Part shown: piece by piece, positions 1 to 7,159 of the stretch
How positions within the stretch are numbered: the stretch's first letter is position 1
How the letters are laid out: each line of letters begins with the position of its first letter
Source: Cellvibrionales bacterium
GTDB lineage: Bacteria; Pseudomonadota; Gammaproteobacteria; Pseudomonadales; JAHEGP01
Assembly (NCBI GenBank): GCA_024645065.1
Contig: JAHEGP010000025.1
Location: 1 to 19,637, forward strand
DNA length: 19,637 bases
Direction: 5' to 3'
The notes under the pieces: generated by a model
Database searches by the model: none
Told to the model about the DNA's origin: nothing
What the model saw: only the letters and a program-made list of their open reading frames with translations
Translations under genes and position numbers: made by a program

Positions 1-1
1 G

Positions 2-847
2 ATGGATTACCTGGCACCGGGTGCCGCACCGCTACCCTTGCTCGAGCAGGGGCAAAAAGCCTACATCTCGCGCTATGCGCTGGGGCGCGACTATCACAAA
101 TTGATGCGCAGGAAACTGGCCAGGCTCGCGGGGCGCATCCAGAGTGCCGCTGGTGGCAACTACCGCGCTTTTGTTGACAGCGCCCCGGTGCTTGAGCGCG
201 CCTACGCCACCAGGTCCGGCCAGGGCTGGATTGGCAAAAACACCATGCTGATCAGCCGCGATGGCGGCTCCTGGTTTTTTCTCGGCGAAATTTATACCGA
301 CTTGCCGTTACCACCTGACAAGCCCTATGCCAACGAACACTGCGGCAGTTGCCGGGCTTGCCTCGATATCTGCCCTACCCGGGCTTTTATCGGGCCCTAC
401 CAGCTGGATGCGCGCCGCTGCATCTCCTATCTCACCATCGAATATCGCGGGGTGATTGATCCCGAACTGCGACCCCTGATGGGTAACCGTATTTTCGGTT
501 GTGATGACTGCCAGCTGGTATGTCCCTGGAACCGTTTTGCCAGAATTAGCGACAATCCCGATTTTGCACCCAGGCATCATCTCGACAACAGCGATTTACT
601 GGTCCTGTTCGACTGGTCTGAACAAGAGTTTCTCGAGGCTACCGAAGGCTCGGCCATAAGGCGCATTGGATACCAGTGCTGGCAGCGCAATATCGCCATC
701 GCGCTGGGCAATGCGCCGTATACAGAGGCCAATGTAGCGGCTCTCGCGCAGCGGCTTGCCGGCAGCTCAGACATGCTGGCTGAACACATCCAATGGGCAC
801 TGGATCAGCAGCGGCGCAAGAGCGGCGGGAAGCGGCATGAAAGCTAG
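2..847 (+). CDS. queG: Epoxyqueuosine reductase QueG, 5'-truncated by the window edge
   Basis: Cobalamin- and iron-sulfur-dependent enzyme that reduces epoxyqueuosine to queuosine at the wobble base of certain tRNAs, the last step of queuosine synthesis; cytosolic. About 281 residues are visible. The family is usually about 350-380 residues, so the N-terminal part lies outside the window and the first ATG is probably internal: the visible start matches the region just before the conserved SRYALGRDYHK block. The ferredoxin-like segment follows, with CGSCRACLDICP and then DDCQLVCPWNRF, giving the cysteines for two 4Fe-4S clusters. A HEAT-like C-terminal tail ends in a TAG that overlaps the stop of the convergent orn gene. 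Motifs and synteny with orn make the identity secure; only the true start is unknown. Confidence 0.95.
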   Translation: MDYLAPGAAPLPLLEQGQKAYISRYALGRDYHKLMRRKLARLAGRIQSAAGGNYRAFVDSAPVLERAYATRSGQGWIGKNTMLISRDGGSWFFLGEIYTDLPLPPDKPYANEHCGSCRACLDICPTRAFIGPYQLDARRCISYLTIEYRGVIDPELRPLMGNRIFGCDDCQLVCPWNRFARISDNPDFAPRHHLDNSDLLVLFDWSEQEFLEATEGSAIRRIGYQCWQRNIAIALGNAPYTEANVAALAQRLAGSSDMLAEHIQWALDQQRRKSGGKRHES

Positions 848-1386
848 ATCTTGAACACAGTCTCCCTGTAATACCGCAGCTCGGCAATAGAGTCCTGAAT
901 ATCCTGCAACGCCAGGTGCAGCCCCTGCTTTCTGAAACCCGCCATCAAGCCGGGCTGCCAGCGCTTAACCAGCTCTTTGACGCTGCTCACGTCAAGGTTG
1001 CGGTAGTGAAAGTAGCGCTCCAATGCGGGCATATGTCGAGCCATAAAGCGCCGGTCCTGGCAGATGCTGTTGCCACACATGGGGGACTTGCCAGGCCCGA
1101 CATGCTGCGACAGAAATTCGATGGTGCGGGCCTCGACATCTGCAACGCCATGGCTGCTCTTTCGAACCCGCTCGGTAAGCCCCGACTGGCCATGCTGCCG
1201 CGTATTCCACTGGTCCATCGACGCCAGGACGCCCTCTGGCTGATGCACCACAAGCACGGGGCCCTCAGCGATTACTACCAGCTCTGGACTGGTCACAATA
1301 GTGGCAATCTCAATAATGACATCGGAATCAGGGTCGAGGCCGGTCATTTCCAGGTCAACCCAAATCAGGTTGTTGTCATCGCGCAT
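844..1386 (-). CDS. orn: Oligoribonuclease (DEDDh 3'-5' exoribonuclease)
   Basis: Degrades 2-5 nt RNA fragments, including pGpG made from cyclic-di-GMP, to mononucleotides in the cytosol. It is 180 residues long, matching the usual length of about 181. Exo I is DLEMTGLD near the N-terminus, Exo II surrounds GNSICQDRRF, and Exo III has the His and Asp of HLALQDIQDSIAELRYYRE, so all DEDDh residues are present. I chose the ATG at 1384-1386 because translation begins MRDDNNLIWVDLEMTG as in the family and a GGAG lies 8 bases upstream. The frame stays open 45 bases further upstream, but that extension is not family-like. It converges on queG (stop codons overlap in a shared CTAG) and diverges from rsgA across 174 bases. 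Its pGpG role is of interest because a FimX-like cyclic-di-GMP protein is encoded 8 kb away. Confidence 0.96.
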   Translation of the reverse strand: MRDDNNLIWVDLEMTGLDPDSDVIIEIATIVTSPELVVIAEGPVLVVHQPEGVLASMDQWNTRQHGQSGLTERVRKSSHGVADVEARTIEFLSQHVGPGKSPMCGNSICQDRRFMARHMPALERYFHYRNLDVSSVKELVKRWQPGLMAGFRKQGLHLALQDIQDSIAELRYYRETVFKI

Positions 1387-1560
1387 CCGCTTGTCTCCGC
1401 TAGGATTTGGACAAAAAGCACCCCACCACAATCAGCTTGGCGTTTGCCACAAGCTCTGATTACCGGGGCGCAACCATATCACAGCCCAACTTCCGGAGAA
1501 ATTCGCTTTAGCAAGGCGGCACCCGCATAATGCAGCTCAAACGAACAGACGCGAAGCAGT

Positions 1561-2580
1561 ATGGCCAAAAGTCGATTAACCCGGCGGCAGAGCTGGCGTG
1601 TTAAAAAAATCCAACAAGAACGCACCCAGCGAGCAGAGAGAAAGTCCCAACAGTTGGAACAGCAGCTCGTGGGCGGACAACTGGGTGCAGAACAGCAGGG
1701 CCTCGTGGTAGCGCATTTTGGCGGCCAGGTGGAAGTCGAAGCGCTGGAGGGAGAGCTGCGGGGCAGCACCCGGCGAGCCCATCTTCGAGCCAACCTGGAT
1801 CAGTTGGTAACCGGCGACAGGGTCGCCTGGCGTCCGGGCCTGCCGACCGGGGTTGTGGTCGCCAGATTTGATCGCGGCAGTGAACTATGCCGACCTGATA
1901 ACCATGGCGAACTCCGGCCGGTGGCGGCCAATATCGATTACATCATTGTGGTCGTTGCAGTTGAACCGCAGCCCCACGCCTACCTCATCGACCGCTACCT
2001 GGTTGCCGCCGAAAACCAGGGTATCACGCCGCTACTCCTAATGAACAAAATCGACCTTGTCAAAACCGGCGACCGCGAACTCGAGCCATTACTGGATACC
2101 TACCGCTCTATCGGGTATCGCGTGGTGAGCACCTCGACCCAGCAGCGCACCGGCCTGGAACCGCTATGCCAATTGTTGGCAGGTCACACCAGTGTCTTCG
2201 TGGGCCAATCGGGGGTGGGAAAGTCCTCGATCATCAACGCGCTTTTACCCGCTGCCAATATACGGGTAGGGGAGCTTTCCAATGCCACTGGTAAGGGGCG
2301 CCACACCACCACCAGCGCACGCCTGTTCCATATTCCCGGCGGAGGAGAGTTGATTGATTCACCCGGGATTCGCGACTTCGGCCTGTGGCACCTGGACGCC
2401 GCCAGCATCGCCTACGGTTTTCGCGAGTTCCGCCCCTATCTGGGCCGCTGCAAGTTCCGTGATTGCAGCCACCAGGGTGACCCTGGCTGCGCACTGGCCG
2501 AGGGGGTTGAGTGCGGCGCCATCGACCCGCGCCGCTACACCAGCTTTTGTCACCTGGTGGGCTCGCTGGAAATCAGCTGA
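1561..2580 (+). CDS. rsgA: Ribosome small-subunit-dependent GTPase A RsgA
   Basis: Circularly permuted GTPase that checks late maturation of the 30S ribosomal subunit. At 339 residues it is close to family length. A basic N-terminal tail and an OB-fold (about residues 35-115) precede the permuted G domain. G4 (NKID, 162-165) therefore comes before G1 (GQSGVGKSS, 215-223), the G2 region with TTTS, and G3 (DSPG, 266-269). A C-terminal zinc-binding segment has Cys297, Cys302, His304 and Cys310. The ATG at 1561 gives the usual MAKSRLTRRQ start; no strong Shine-Dalgarno is visible. It is divergent from orn, the common gammaproteobacterial arrangement, and rhdA starts 49 bases after its stop, so the two may be cotranscribed. 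Confidence 0.97.
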   Translation: MAKSRLTRRQSWRVKKIQQERTQRAERKSQQLEQQLVGGQLGAEQQGLVVAHFGGQVEVEALEGELRGSTRRAHLRANLDQLVTGDRVAWRPGLPTGVVVARFDRGSELCRPDNHGELRPVAANIDYIIVVVAVEPQPHAYLIDRYLVAAENQGITPLLLMNKIDLVKTGDRELEPLLDTYRSIGYRVVSTSTQQRTGLEPLCQLLAGHTSVFVGQSGVGKSSIINALLPAANIRVGELSNATGKGRHTTTSARLFHIPGGGELIDSPGIRDFGLWHLDAASIAYGFREFRPYLGRCKFRDCSHQGDPGCALAEGVECGAIDPRRYTSFCHLVGSLEIS

Positions 2581-2629
2581 CAGTCGCGTTGAGAACATTC
2601 TACAATCGCTGCTCGAGAGGAGGATTACC

Positions 2630-3445
2630 ATGAGTTTGCCGCTATTACTGGAGCCAGAGCAATTACTGCCATTACTGGCCGACGAATCGCTCCTGATCAT
2701 CGACTGCAGCAGCGAGACAAATTTTTTGCAGGCTCATATTCCCGGCTCGGTTCACCTGCCACCAGCGCAGCTTCAATCCGGGGTCAAACCCGCCAGCGGA
2801 AAGATACCGGGAATAGAGGACCTTTCACGTCTTTTTGCCGGCCTCGGCCTGCAGCCCCACCATCACGTCATTGCGTTGGACGATGAGGGCGGCGGCTGGG
2901 CCGGCCGCCTGATCTGGACCCTCGATTGCATCGGCCATCGGCGTTACTCGTTGCTCAACGGTGGTCAATTGTCCTGGATTGCGGAAGGCTATCCAGTGGA
3001 GCAGGGAGCGAACAATCGCCAATCCAGCGACTTCAAGGTGGAGGCGATTGACAAGACCCCGATAGCCCGGCTCGAAGATATCCTCGCTCAGCTCAATGGT
3101 GAGGCACTGGCTATTTGGGACGCCCGCTCGCCGCAGGAATATGCCGGCACCCGGGTATTGGCTCAACGCGGCGGCCACATCCCGGGTGCGGTCAACCTGG
3201 AGTGGACCGAGCTAATGGATAAGGATCGCAACCTGCGCCTGTTACCGCTGCCGCAAATCCGCCAAATGCTGGAACAGCGCGGGCTGACACCGGATAAGCA
3301 TATCGTCACCCATTGCCAAACTCACCACCGCTCCGGCCTCACCTATTTTGTGGCAAAGTTGCTGGATTACCCCAACGTCCAGGGCTACGACGGTTCCTGG
3401 GGAGAATGGGGGAATCATCCCGCTACGCCGGTGGCGCAAGCCTGA
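2630..3445 (+). CDS. rhdA: Two-domain rhodanese, RhdA-type thiosulfate sulfurtransferase
   Basis: Transfers sulfane sulfur from thiosulfate or another donor to a thiophilic acceptor; cytosolic. It is 271 residues long, the same as I recall for Azotobacter RhdA. Two rhodanese domains are visible. The N-terminal one (about 1-130) is structural, with an acidic ALDDEGGG stretch where a catalytic cysteine loop would be. The C-terminal one carries the active loop CQTHHRSG, catalytic Cys229. This loop is the characteristic RhdA version and differs from the CGSGVTA loop of SseA-type enzymes. The ATG at 2630 is preceded by a strong AGAGGAGGA Shine-Dalgarno. The frame stays open upstream into rsgA, but that part is only antiphase shadow. 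Flanked by rsgA and psd, as in Pseudomonas. The physiological acceptor cannot be told from sequence. Confidence 0.92.
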   Translation: MSLPLLLEPEQLLPLLADESLLIIDCSSETNFLQAHIPGSVHLPPAQLQSGVKPASGKIPGIEDLSRLFAGLGLQPHHHVIALDDEGGGWAGRLIWTLDCIGHRRYSLLNGGQLSWIAEGYPVEQGANNRQSSDFKVEAIDKTPIARLEDILAQLNGEALAIWDARSPQEYAGTRVLAQRGGHIPGAVNLEWTELMDKDRNLRLLPLPQIRQMLEQRGLTPDKHIVTHCQTHHRSGLTYFVAKLLDYPNVQGYDGSWGEWGNHPATPVAQA

Positions 3446-3549
3446 GTTGCCTCGCCCTGCGCGTGCCGGGTTTTTAACCAGCGCTTGCGGTTAGCGTTTG
3501 CGCAGAGAGGCACGTAAACTAGCGTTTTCGCCGCAGCGTTGACCCCGCA

Positions 3550-4401
3550 ATGAACCAGCTTTTTATCCTGATCCAGCATCTACTGCCCCAACACCTGCTG
3601 TCACGTCTGGTCGGGCGCATTGCAGAATGTCGCCTAGGCTGGGTCAAAAACACGTTTATCAAGTTGTTTGCCAGCCATTTCAAAGTCGACATGAGCGAAG
3701 CGCAGCAGCCGGATCTTCAACAGTATCCGAATTTCAACGCTTTTTTTGTTCGCAAATTGCGTCAGGGAGCACGGCCGGTCTGCGACGAGCACTCAATCGC
3801 CAGCCCGGCGGATGGCTCGATCAGCCAGCTCGGGACAATACGCAGCGGCAGGATTCTCCAGGCCAAGGGGCACAGCTATTCCACCATCGAGCTGTTGGGC
3901 GGCGACCCGGGACTGGCCGCATTGTTCGAAGACGGCAGCTTCGCCACAGTCTACCTGTCGCCCCGGGATTACCATCGGGTTCACATGCCCTGTGACGGCA
4001 AACTGCAGAAAACGGTTTACCTGCCGGGTGATCTCTTCTCCGTCAACCAGACCACAGCAACGAGGGTGCCGCGACTGTTTGCCCGCAATGAGCGACTGGT
4101 TACTTTATTCGAGACACCCCACGGGCCCATGGCGTCAGTCCTGGTTGGCGCAATGATCGTCGCCGGTATCGAAACGGTTTGGTCAGGACAGGAAGCACCG
4201 CGATCACGCAAAATTGTCACCCGCGATTTCAATGCTCCAGCTGTCATCCTGCAAAGGGGACAGGAAATGGGACACTTCAAACTTGGCTCCACGGTGATCC
4301 TGCTGTTTCCGAAGGGCAAAATAGAATGGCTAGCTGAACTGCGCGAGGGCTCGAGGCTGCAGGTGGGCGGGGCAATGGCAAGATGGACAGGCAACCAATA
4401 G
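3550..4401 (+). CDS. psd: Phosphatidylserine decarboxylase proenzyme
   Basis: Inner-membrane-associated enzyme converting phosphatidylserine to phosphatidylethanolamine, the final step for the main gammaproteobacterial phospholipid. It has 283 residues, the normal size. The self-cleavage motif LGST lies at residues 245-248: cleavage between Gly246 and Ser247 would give the beta chain and an alpha chain whose Ser247 becomes the pyruvoyl cofactor. The conserved PADG and YHRVHMP segments supply the catalytic Asp and His of the self-processing site. A hydrophobic amphipathic N-terminus (NQLFILIQHLLP) is typical. It starts 104 bases after rhdA with a weak ribosome-binding site, so it may have its own promoter. 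It converges with epmA across 96 non-coding bases in which no convincing terminator was found. Confidence 0.96.
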   Translation: MNQLFILIQHLLPQHLLSRLVGRIAECRLGWVKNTFIKLFASHFKVDMSEAQQPDLQQYPNFNAFFVRKLRQGARPVCDEHSIASPADGSISQLGTIRSGRILQAKGHSYSTIELLGGDPGLAALFEDGSFATVYLSPRDYHRVHMPCDGKLQKTVYLPGDLFSVNQTTATRVPRLFARNERLVTLFETPHGPMASVLVGAMIVAGIETVWSGQEAPRSRKIVTRDFNAPAVILQRGQEMGHFKLGSTVILLFPKGKIEWLAELREGSRLQVGGAMARWTGNQ

Positions 4402-4497
4402 GGAGCAGGGTGGGGCTTCGTCTGGCCGGTCGGCCGATAACATCCAGGTGAACTCTGATCACACGGTGCTACTTCAGAGGCGCCCTGAACTGGACAG

Positions 4498-5439
4498 TCA
4501 CAAGCGATTCCGGGAGAACGCCAGAACCTGGTCAATATCTTCACAGCCAGTAGCCAGCATCAGAACGCGGTCAAATCCCAAGGCCACACCGCAACACGCC
4601 GGCAATCCATGGCGATGAGCATCAAGTAATTTTGAGTCCGGCGCTACTGGCGGCAAGCCGCGCCGCTGGCGTTCGTCGCAGTCATTCTGCGCTCGCTGCT
4701 CCAACTCACCGGCATCACAGAGCTCGTCATAGCCATTGGCTATCTCCATCCCGTCGAGAAATAACTCGAAGCGGCGTGCGACTCGCGATCCCCCGGGCCT
4801 CCTTTCAATCCTGCTCAGGCTCGCCTGCTCCCAGGGAAAGTCATAAACAAACACCGCCCCCGACAGGCCCGGCTCAACCCGGTGCGACATCCAGAGATCG
4901 AGCCAATCGCTGCGGTTCAGGCCGCTTGCCTGCACATCCAGTTCGCCGCGGGCATGCCGCTCCAATTCCTCTGCCGATGCCTGATGCGGATCAAGCCCGA
5001 CGTACTCCTCGAAGACGTCAGCATAAGACCGGTAACTGAAACTCGAAATCCCCAGCAGCCGTTGAACCAGCTCGGCCACCTCACGCATCAGCGCGTCCAG
5101 CGAAAAACCGGGTCGGTACCATTCCAGCATGGTAAATTCAGGATTGTGCCGGCGACTGAGCTCGCCGCTGCGAAAGCATTTACACAGCTGGAAGATTGCG
5201 CCGCTGCCCGCCGCTAGCAACCGCTTCATGGCAAACTCGGGAGATGTCTGCAAAAAATGAGAGCCATCGGGGAGGCTGAAACTCTCGAGGTGAACATCGG
5301 TTGCGGTGCTACGCAGCAGGCAGGGCGTCTCTACCTCCAGAACGTCACGCTCGGCGAAAAAAAGACGCGTTTGCTGCAGAAGCCGGGCGCGGCGGCGCAG
5401 AGTTGCAACATCTGCGCCGGGCTTCCAATCTGTTGACAC
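4498..5439 (-). CDS. epmA: EF-P--(R)-beta-lysine ligase EpmA
   Basis: Class II lysyl-tRNA-synthetase paralogue that attaches (R)-beta-lysine to Lys34 of elongation factor P. It contains only the catalytic core (313 residues; E. coli EpmA about 325) and lacks the anticodon-binding domain of true LysRS. Class II motif 2 is visible as the stretch from FRSGELSRRHNPEF to EWYR (residues 89-108), and motif 3 ends in GVALGFDRVLML (284-295), with EIANGYDEL before it. The start is a GTG at 5437-5439, nine bases after the efp stop, with only a weak ribosome-binding site, which suggests translational coupling to efp. Being directly downstream of the gene for its protein substrate and next to epmB supports EpmA over a truncated LysRS. 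Confidence 0.95.
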   Translation of the reverse strand: MSTDWKPGADVATLRRRARLLQQTRLFFAERDVLEVETPCLLRSTATDVHLESFSLPDGSHFLQTSPEFAMKRLLAAGSGAIFQLCKCFRSGELSRRHNPEFTMLEWYRPGFSLDALMREVAELVQRLLGISSFSYRSYADVFEEYVGLDPHQASAEELERHARGELDVQASGLNRSDWLDLWMSHRVEPGLSGAVFVYDFPWEQASLSRIERRPGGSRVARRFELFLDGMEIANGYDELCDAGELEQRAQNDCDERQRRGLPPVAPDSKLLDAHRHGLPACCGVALGFDRVLMLATGCEDIDQVLAFSRNRL

Positions 5440-5448
5440 GATCGGGGG

Positions 5449-6021
5449 TCAGCCAGCTTTTACCCGGCCGACATAATCACCGCTGCGGGTATCCACCTTG
5501 ATGACCTCTCCCTGCTCCAGGAAAAGCGGCACCTTGACCGTGGCGCCGGTTGCCAGGCGAGCCGGCTTGCTACCGCCGGAGGCGGTATCGCCGCGAACGC
5601 CGGGGTCGGTTTCCACGATTTCGAGCTCGACAAAGTTGGGGGGCGTCACCGATAGTGGCGAGCCGTTGTAAAGGGTTACCACACAGAGATTCTGCTCCTT
5701 GAGCCACTGTGCCGCATCCGCAACTGCCGCCTTGTCGGCCTGGTGTTGCTCATAGGTGACGGGGTCCATGAAATACCAAAAGTCGCCGTCGTTATAAAGA
5801 TACTCCATGTCCTGGTCCATGACGTCAGCACCCTCCACCGACTCGCCGGACTTGAAGGTTCGCTCCCAGGTACGACCGGTCTTGAGGTTGCGCAACTTGA
5901 CCCGATTAAAAGCTTGCCCCTTGCCCGGTTTTACAATTTCGTTTTCAACGATGGTACATGGGTCGCCGTCGAGCATCACTTTAAGACCCGAACGAAATTC
6001 GCTGGTAGAATAACTGGCCAT
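5449..6021 (-). CDS. efp: Translation elongation factor P
   Basis: tRNA-shaped factor that rescues ribosomes stalled at polyproline stretches. It has 190 residues in three beta-barrel domains. The modification loop reads PGKGQ with Lys34 exactly at the position beta-lysylated in E. coli, consistent with epmA and epmB beside it; Arg32-type (EarP) modification can be excluded because the loop residue is lysine. The C-terminal GDYVGRVKAG is family-typical. The start ATG at 6019-6021 has CAGGGG a few bases upstream. First gene of a leftward efp-epmA pair with a 9-base gap, and divergent from epmB with only 39 bases between the start codons. Confidence 0.97.
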   Translation of the reverse strand: MASYSTSEFRSGLKVMLDGDPCTIVENEIVKPGKGQAFNRVKLRNLKTGRTWERTFKSGESVEGADVMDQDMEYLYNDGDFWYFMDPVTYEQHQADKAAVADAAQWLKEQNLCVVTLYNGSPLSVTPPNFVELEIVETDPGVRGDTASGGSKPARLATGATVKVPLFLEQGEVIKVDTRSGDYVGRVKAG

Positions 6022-6085
6022 TGTTTACCCCTGAAAAAACACTTGTATGTCAAAACCACAATGATAACCGGTTCCATAGACCTTG
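6022..6085 (-). promoter_or_regulatory. Compact divergent efp/epmB control region with candidate efp promoter
   Basis: Only 39 bases (6022-6060) separate the two start codons, so at least one promoter must lie inside the opposite gene. On the minus strand a -10-like TATCAT (complement of 6061-6066) lies over the epmB start codon, with a 4/6 -35-like TGCACA 17 bases upstream. A perfect TTGACA (complement of 6048-6053) also exists but has only GGGTAA at the right distance. These are pattern matches by eye and not proof. Confidence 0.3.
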
Positions 6086-7074
6086 TGCAGACTGAAAGCT
6101 GGCAACAGCAGCTGGCCAGCGCTGTTCGCTGCCCGCGCCAGCTATTGCAAATGCTGGGGCTTGAACCGAAGCAGATGCCCTCACTGGACAGCGATGAACT
6201 CGACTTCCCTCTTCGGGTGCCCCTGTCCTACATCCGTCGCATGACAAGCAAAGATCCCCTCGACCCGCTCCTGCTGCAGGTTCTGCCATCGAAAGAGGAG
6301 CGCGAGGTGCACCCGGGATTCACCGATGATCCCCTTCAGGAGATGGCTTCCGGCGTTGCCAGGGGCATTATTCACAAGTATCAAGGGCGGGTGCTGCTGA
6401 TTACCACCGGCGCCTGCGCGGTGCACTGTCGCTATTGCTTCCGCCGCCATTTCCCCTACCAGCAACACCAGCAATCAGCCGTCCAGTGGGACAGTGCCCT
6501 GGATTATATTCGCCGTGACGCAACTATCAGCGAAGTCATCCTGAGTGGTGGCGACCCGCTGGTAATGGGCAATGCGCGCCTGGCCAGGCTGGTGGATTTG
6601 CTGGCCGGCATTCCTCACCTGCGACGCCTTCGGATTCACAGTCGATTGCCGATCGTGCTGCCCGCACGGATTGACCAGGGACTGCTGGGCATAGTGCGAG
6701 GCAACCGGCTCAAGTGCGTTGTGGTGATCCACGGCAATCACCCCCGTGAGCTGGACACCGAGGTGGCAAGCGGTCTCCGGGAATTGCACCGCGCAGGGGC
6801 CACATTGCTTAACCAGTCGGTGTTGCTGCGCCGCATCAACGACGATGCAGACACACTCTGTGAGCTCAGCGAATCCCTCCATAACATGAATGTGCTGCCC
6901 TACTATTTGCATTTGCTCGACCGCGTCAATGGCAGCGCCCACTATAATGTGACCGCGCTCACATCTTCGAATATTTACCGCCAGATGCTGCAACGACTAC
7001 CTGGCTATCTGGTGCCAAAATTGGTCCGGGAAACCCCCGACTTTCCCTACAAAACCCCTGTTTTTGTGACCTGA
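6061..7074 (+). CDS. epmB: Lysine 2,3-aminomutase EpmB (EF-P beta-lysylation)
   Basis: Radical SAM, PLP-dependent enzyme that converts (S)-alpha-lysine to (R)-beta-lysine for EF-P modification. It has 337 residues, close to the E. coli enzyme. The radical-SAM cluster motif is CAVHCRYC with Cys119, Cys123 and Cys126, followed by FRRHFPY. The LSGGDPL glycine-rich SAM segment, HSRLPIVLPARI and NQSVLLRRIND blocks are family hallmarks, and the PLP lysine lies in the C-terminal LVPKLVRE. I chose the ATG at 6061 (MITGSIDLVQTESW); the frame is open back to 5743, but that part is antisense to efp. It reads away from efp and epmA, so the three modification-system genes form one divergent cluster. Confidence 0.94.
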   Translation: MITGSIDLVQTESWQQQLASAVRCPRQLLQMLGLEPKQMPSLDSDELDFPLRVPLSYIRRMTSKDPLDPLLLQVLPSKEEREVHPGFTDDPLQEMASGVARGIIHKYQGRVLLITTGACAVHCRYCFRRHFPYQQHQQSAVQWDSALDYIRRDATISEVILSGGDPLVMGNARLARLVDLLAGIPHLRRLRIHSRLPIVLPARIDQGLLGIVRGNRLKCVVVIHGNHPRELDTEVASGLRELHRAGATLLNQSVLLRRINDDADTLCELSESLHNMNVLPYYLHLLDRVNGSAHYNVTALTSSNIYRQMLQRLPGYLVPKLVRETPDFPYKTPVFVT

Positions 7075-7159
7075 ATCCCGGTTGGGCGATAAGTTGGCCG
7101 AATCCCGGGTCAGGGGCTAAAGTTTCCAAACGGCGACCCTTTCACTTAATCGGACAACC

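Noticed and set aside
916..1530. Long plus-strand open frame of 204 codons
   Set aside because: It is antisense to orn, whose family motifs are complete, and its translation resembles no family I know.
2354..2629. Upstream extension of the rhodanese frame
   Set aside because: It overlaps the end of rsgA in another frame; the strong Shine-Dalgarno and ATG at 2630 mark the true start.
4402..4497. Possible terminator hairpins between psd and epmA (GGCCGGTCGGCC; TTCAG with CTGAA)
   Set aside because: Stems are only 4-5 bp and no T-run follows on either strand.
5743..6060. Upstream extension of the epmB frame
   Set aside because: It is antisense to efp and not family-like; the ATG at 6061 gives the normal EpmB length.
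7073..7112. GAATCCCGG direct repeat before the PilZ-like gene
   Set aside because: Two 9-base copies in a short spacer with no further copies seen; too little to call an operator.
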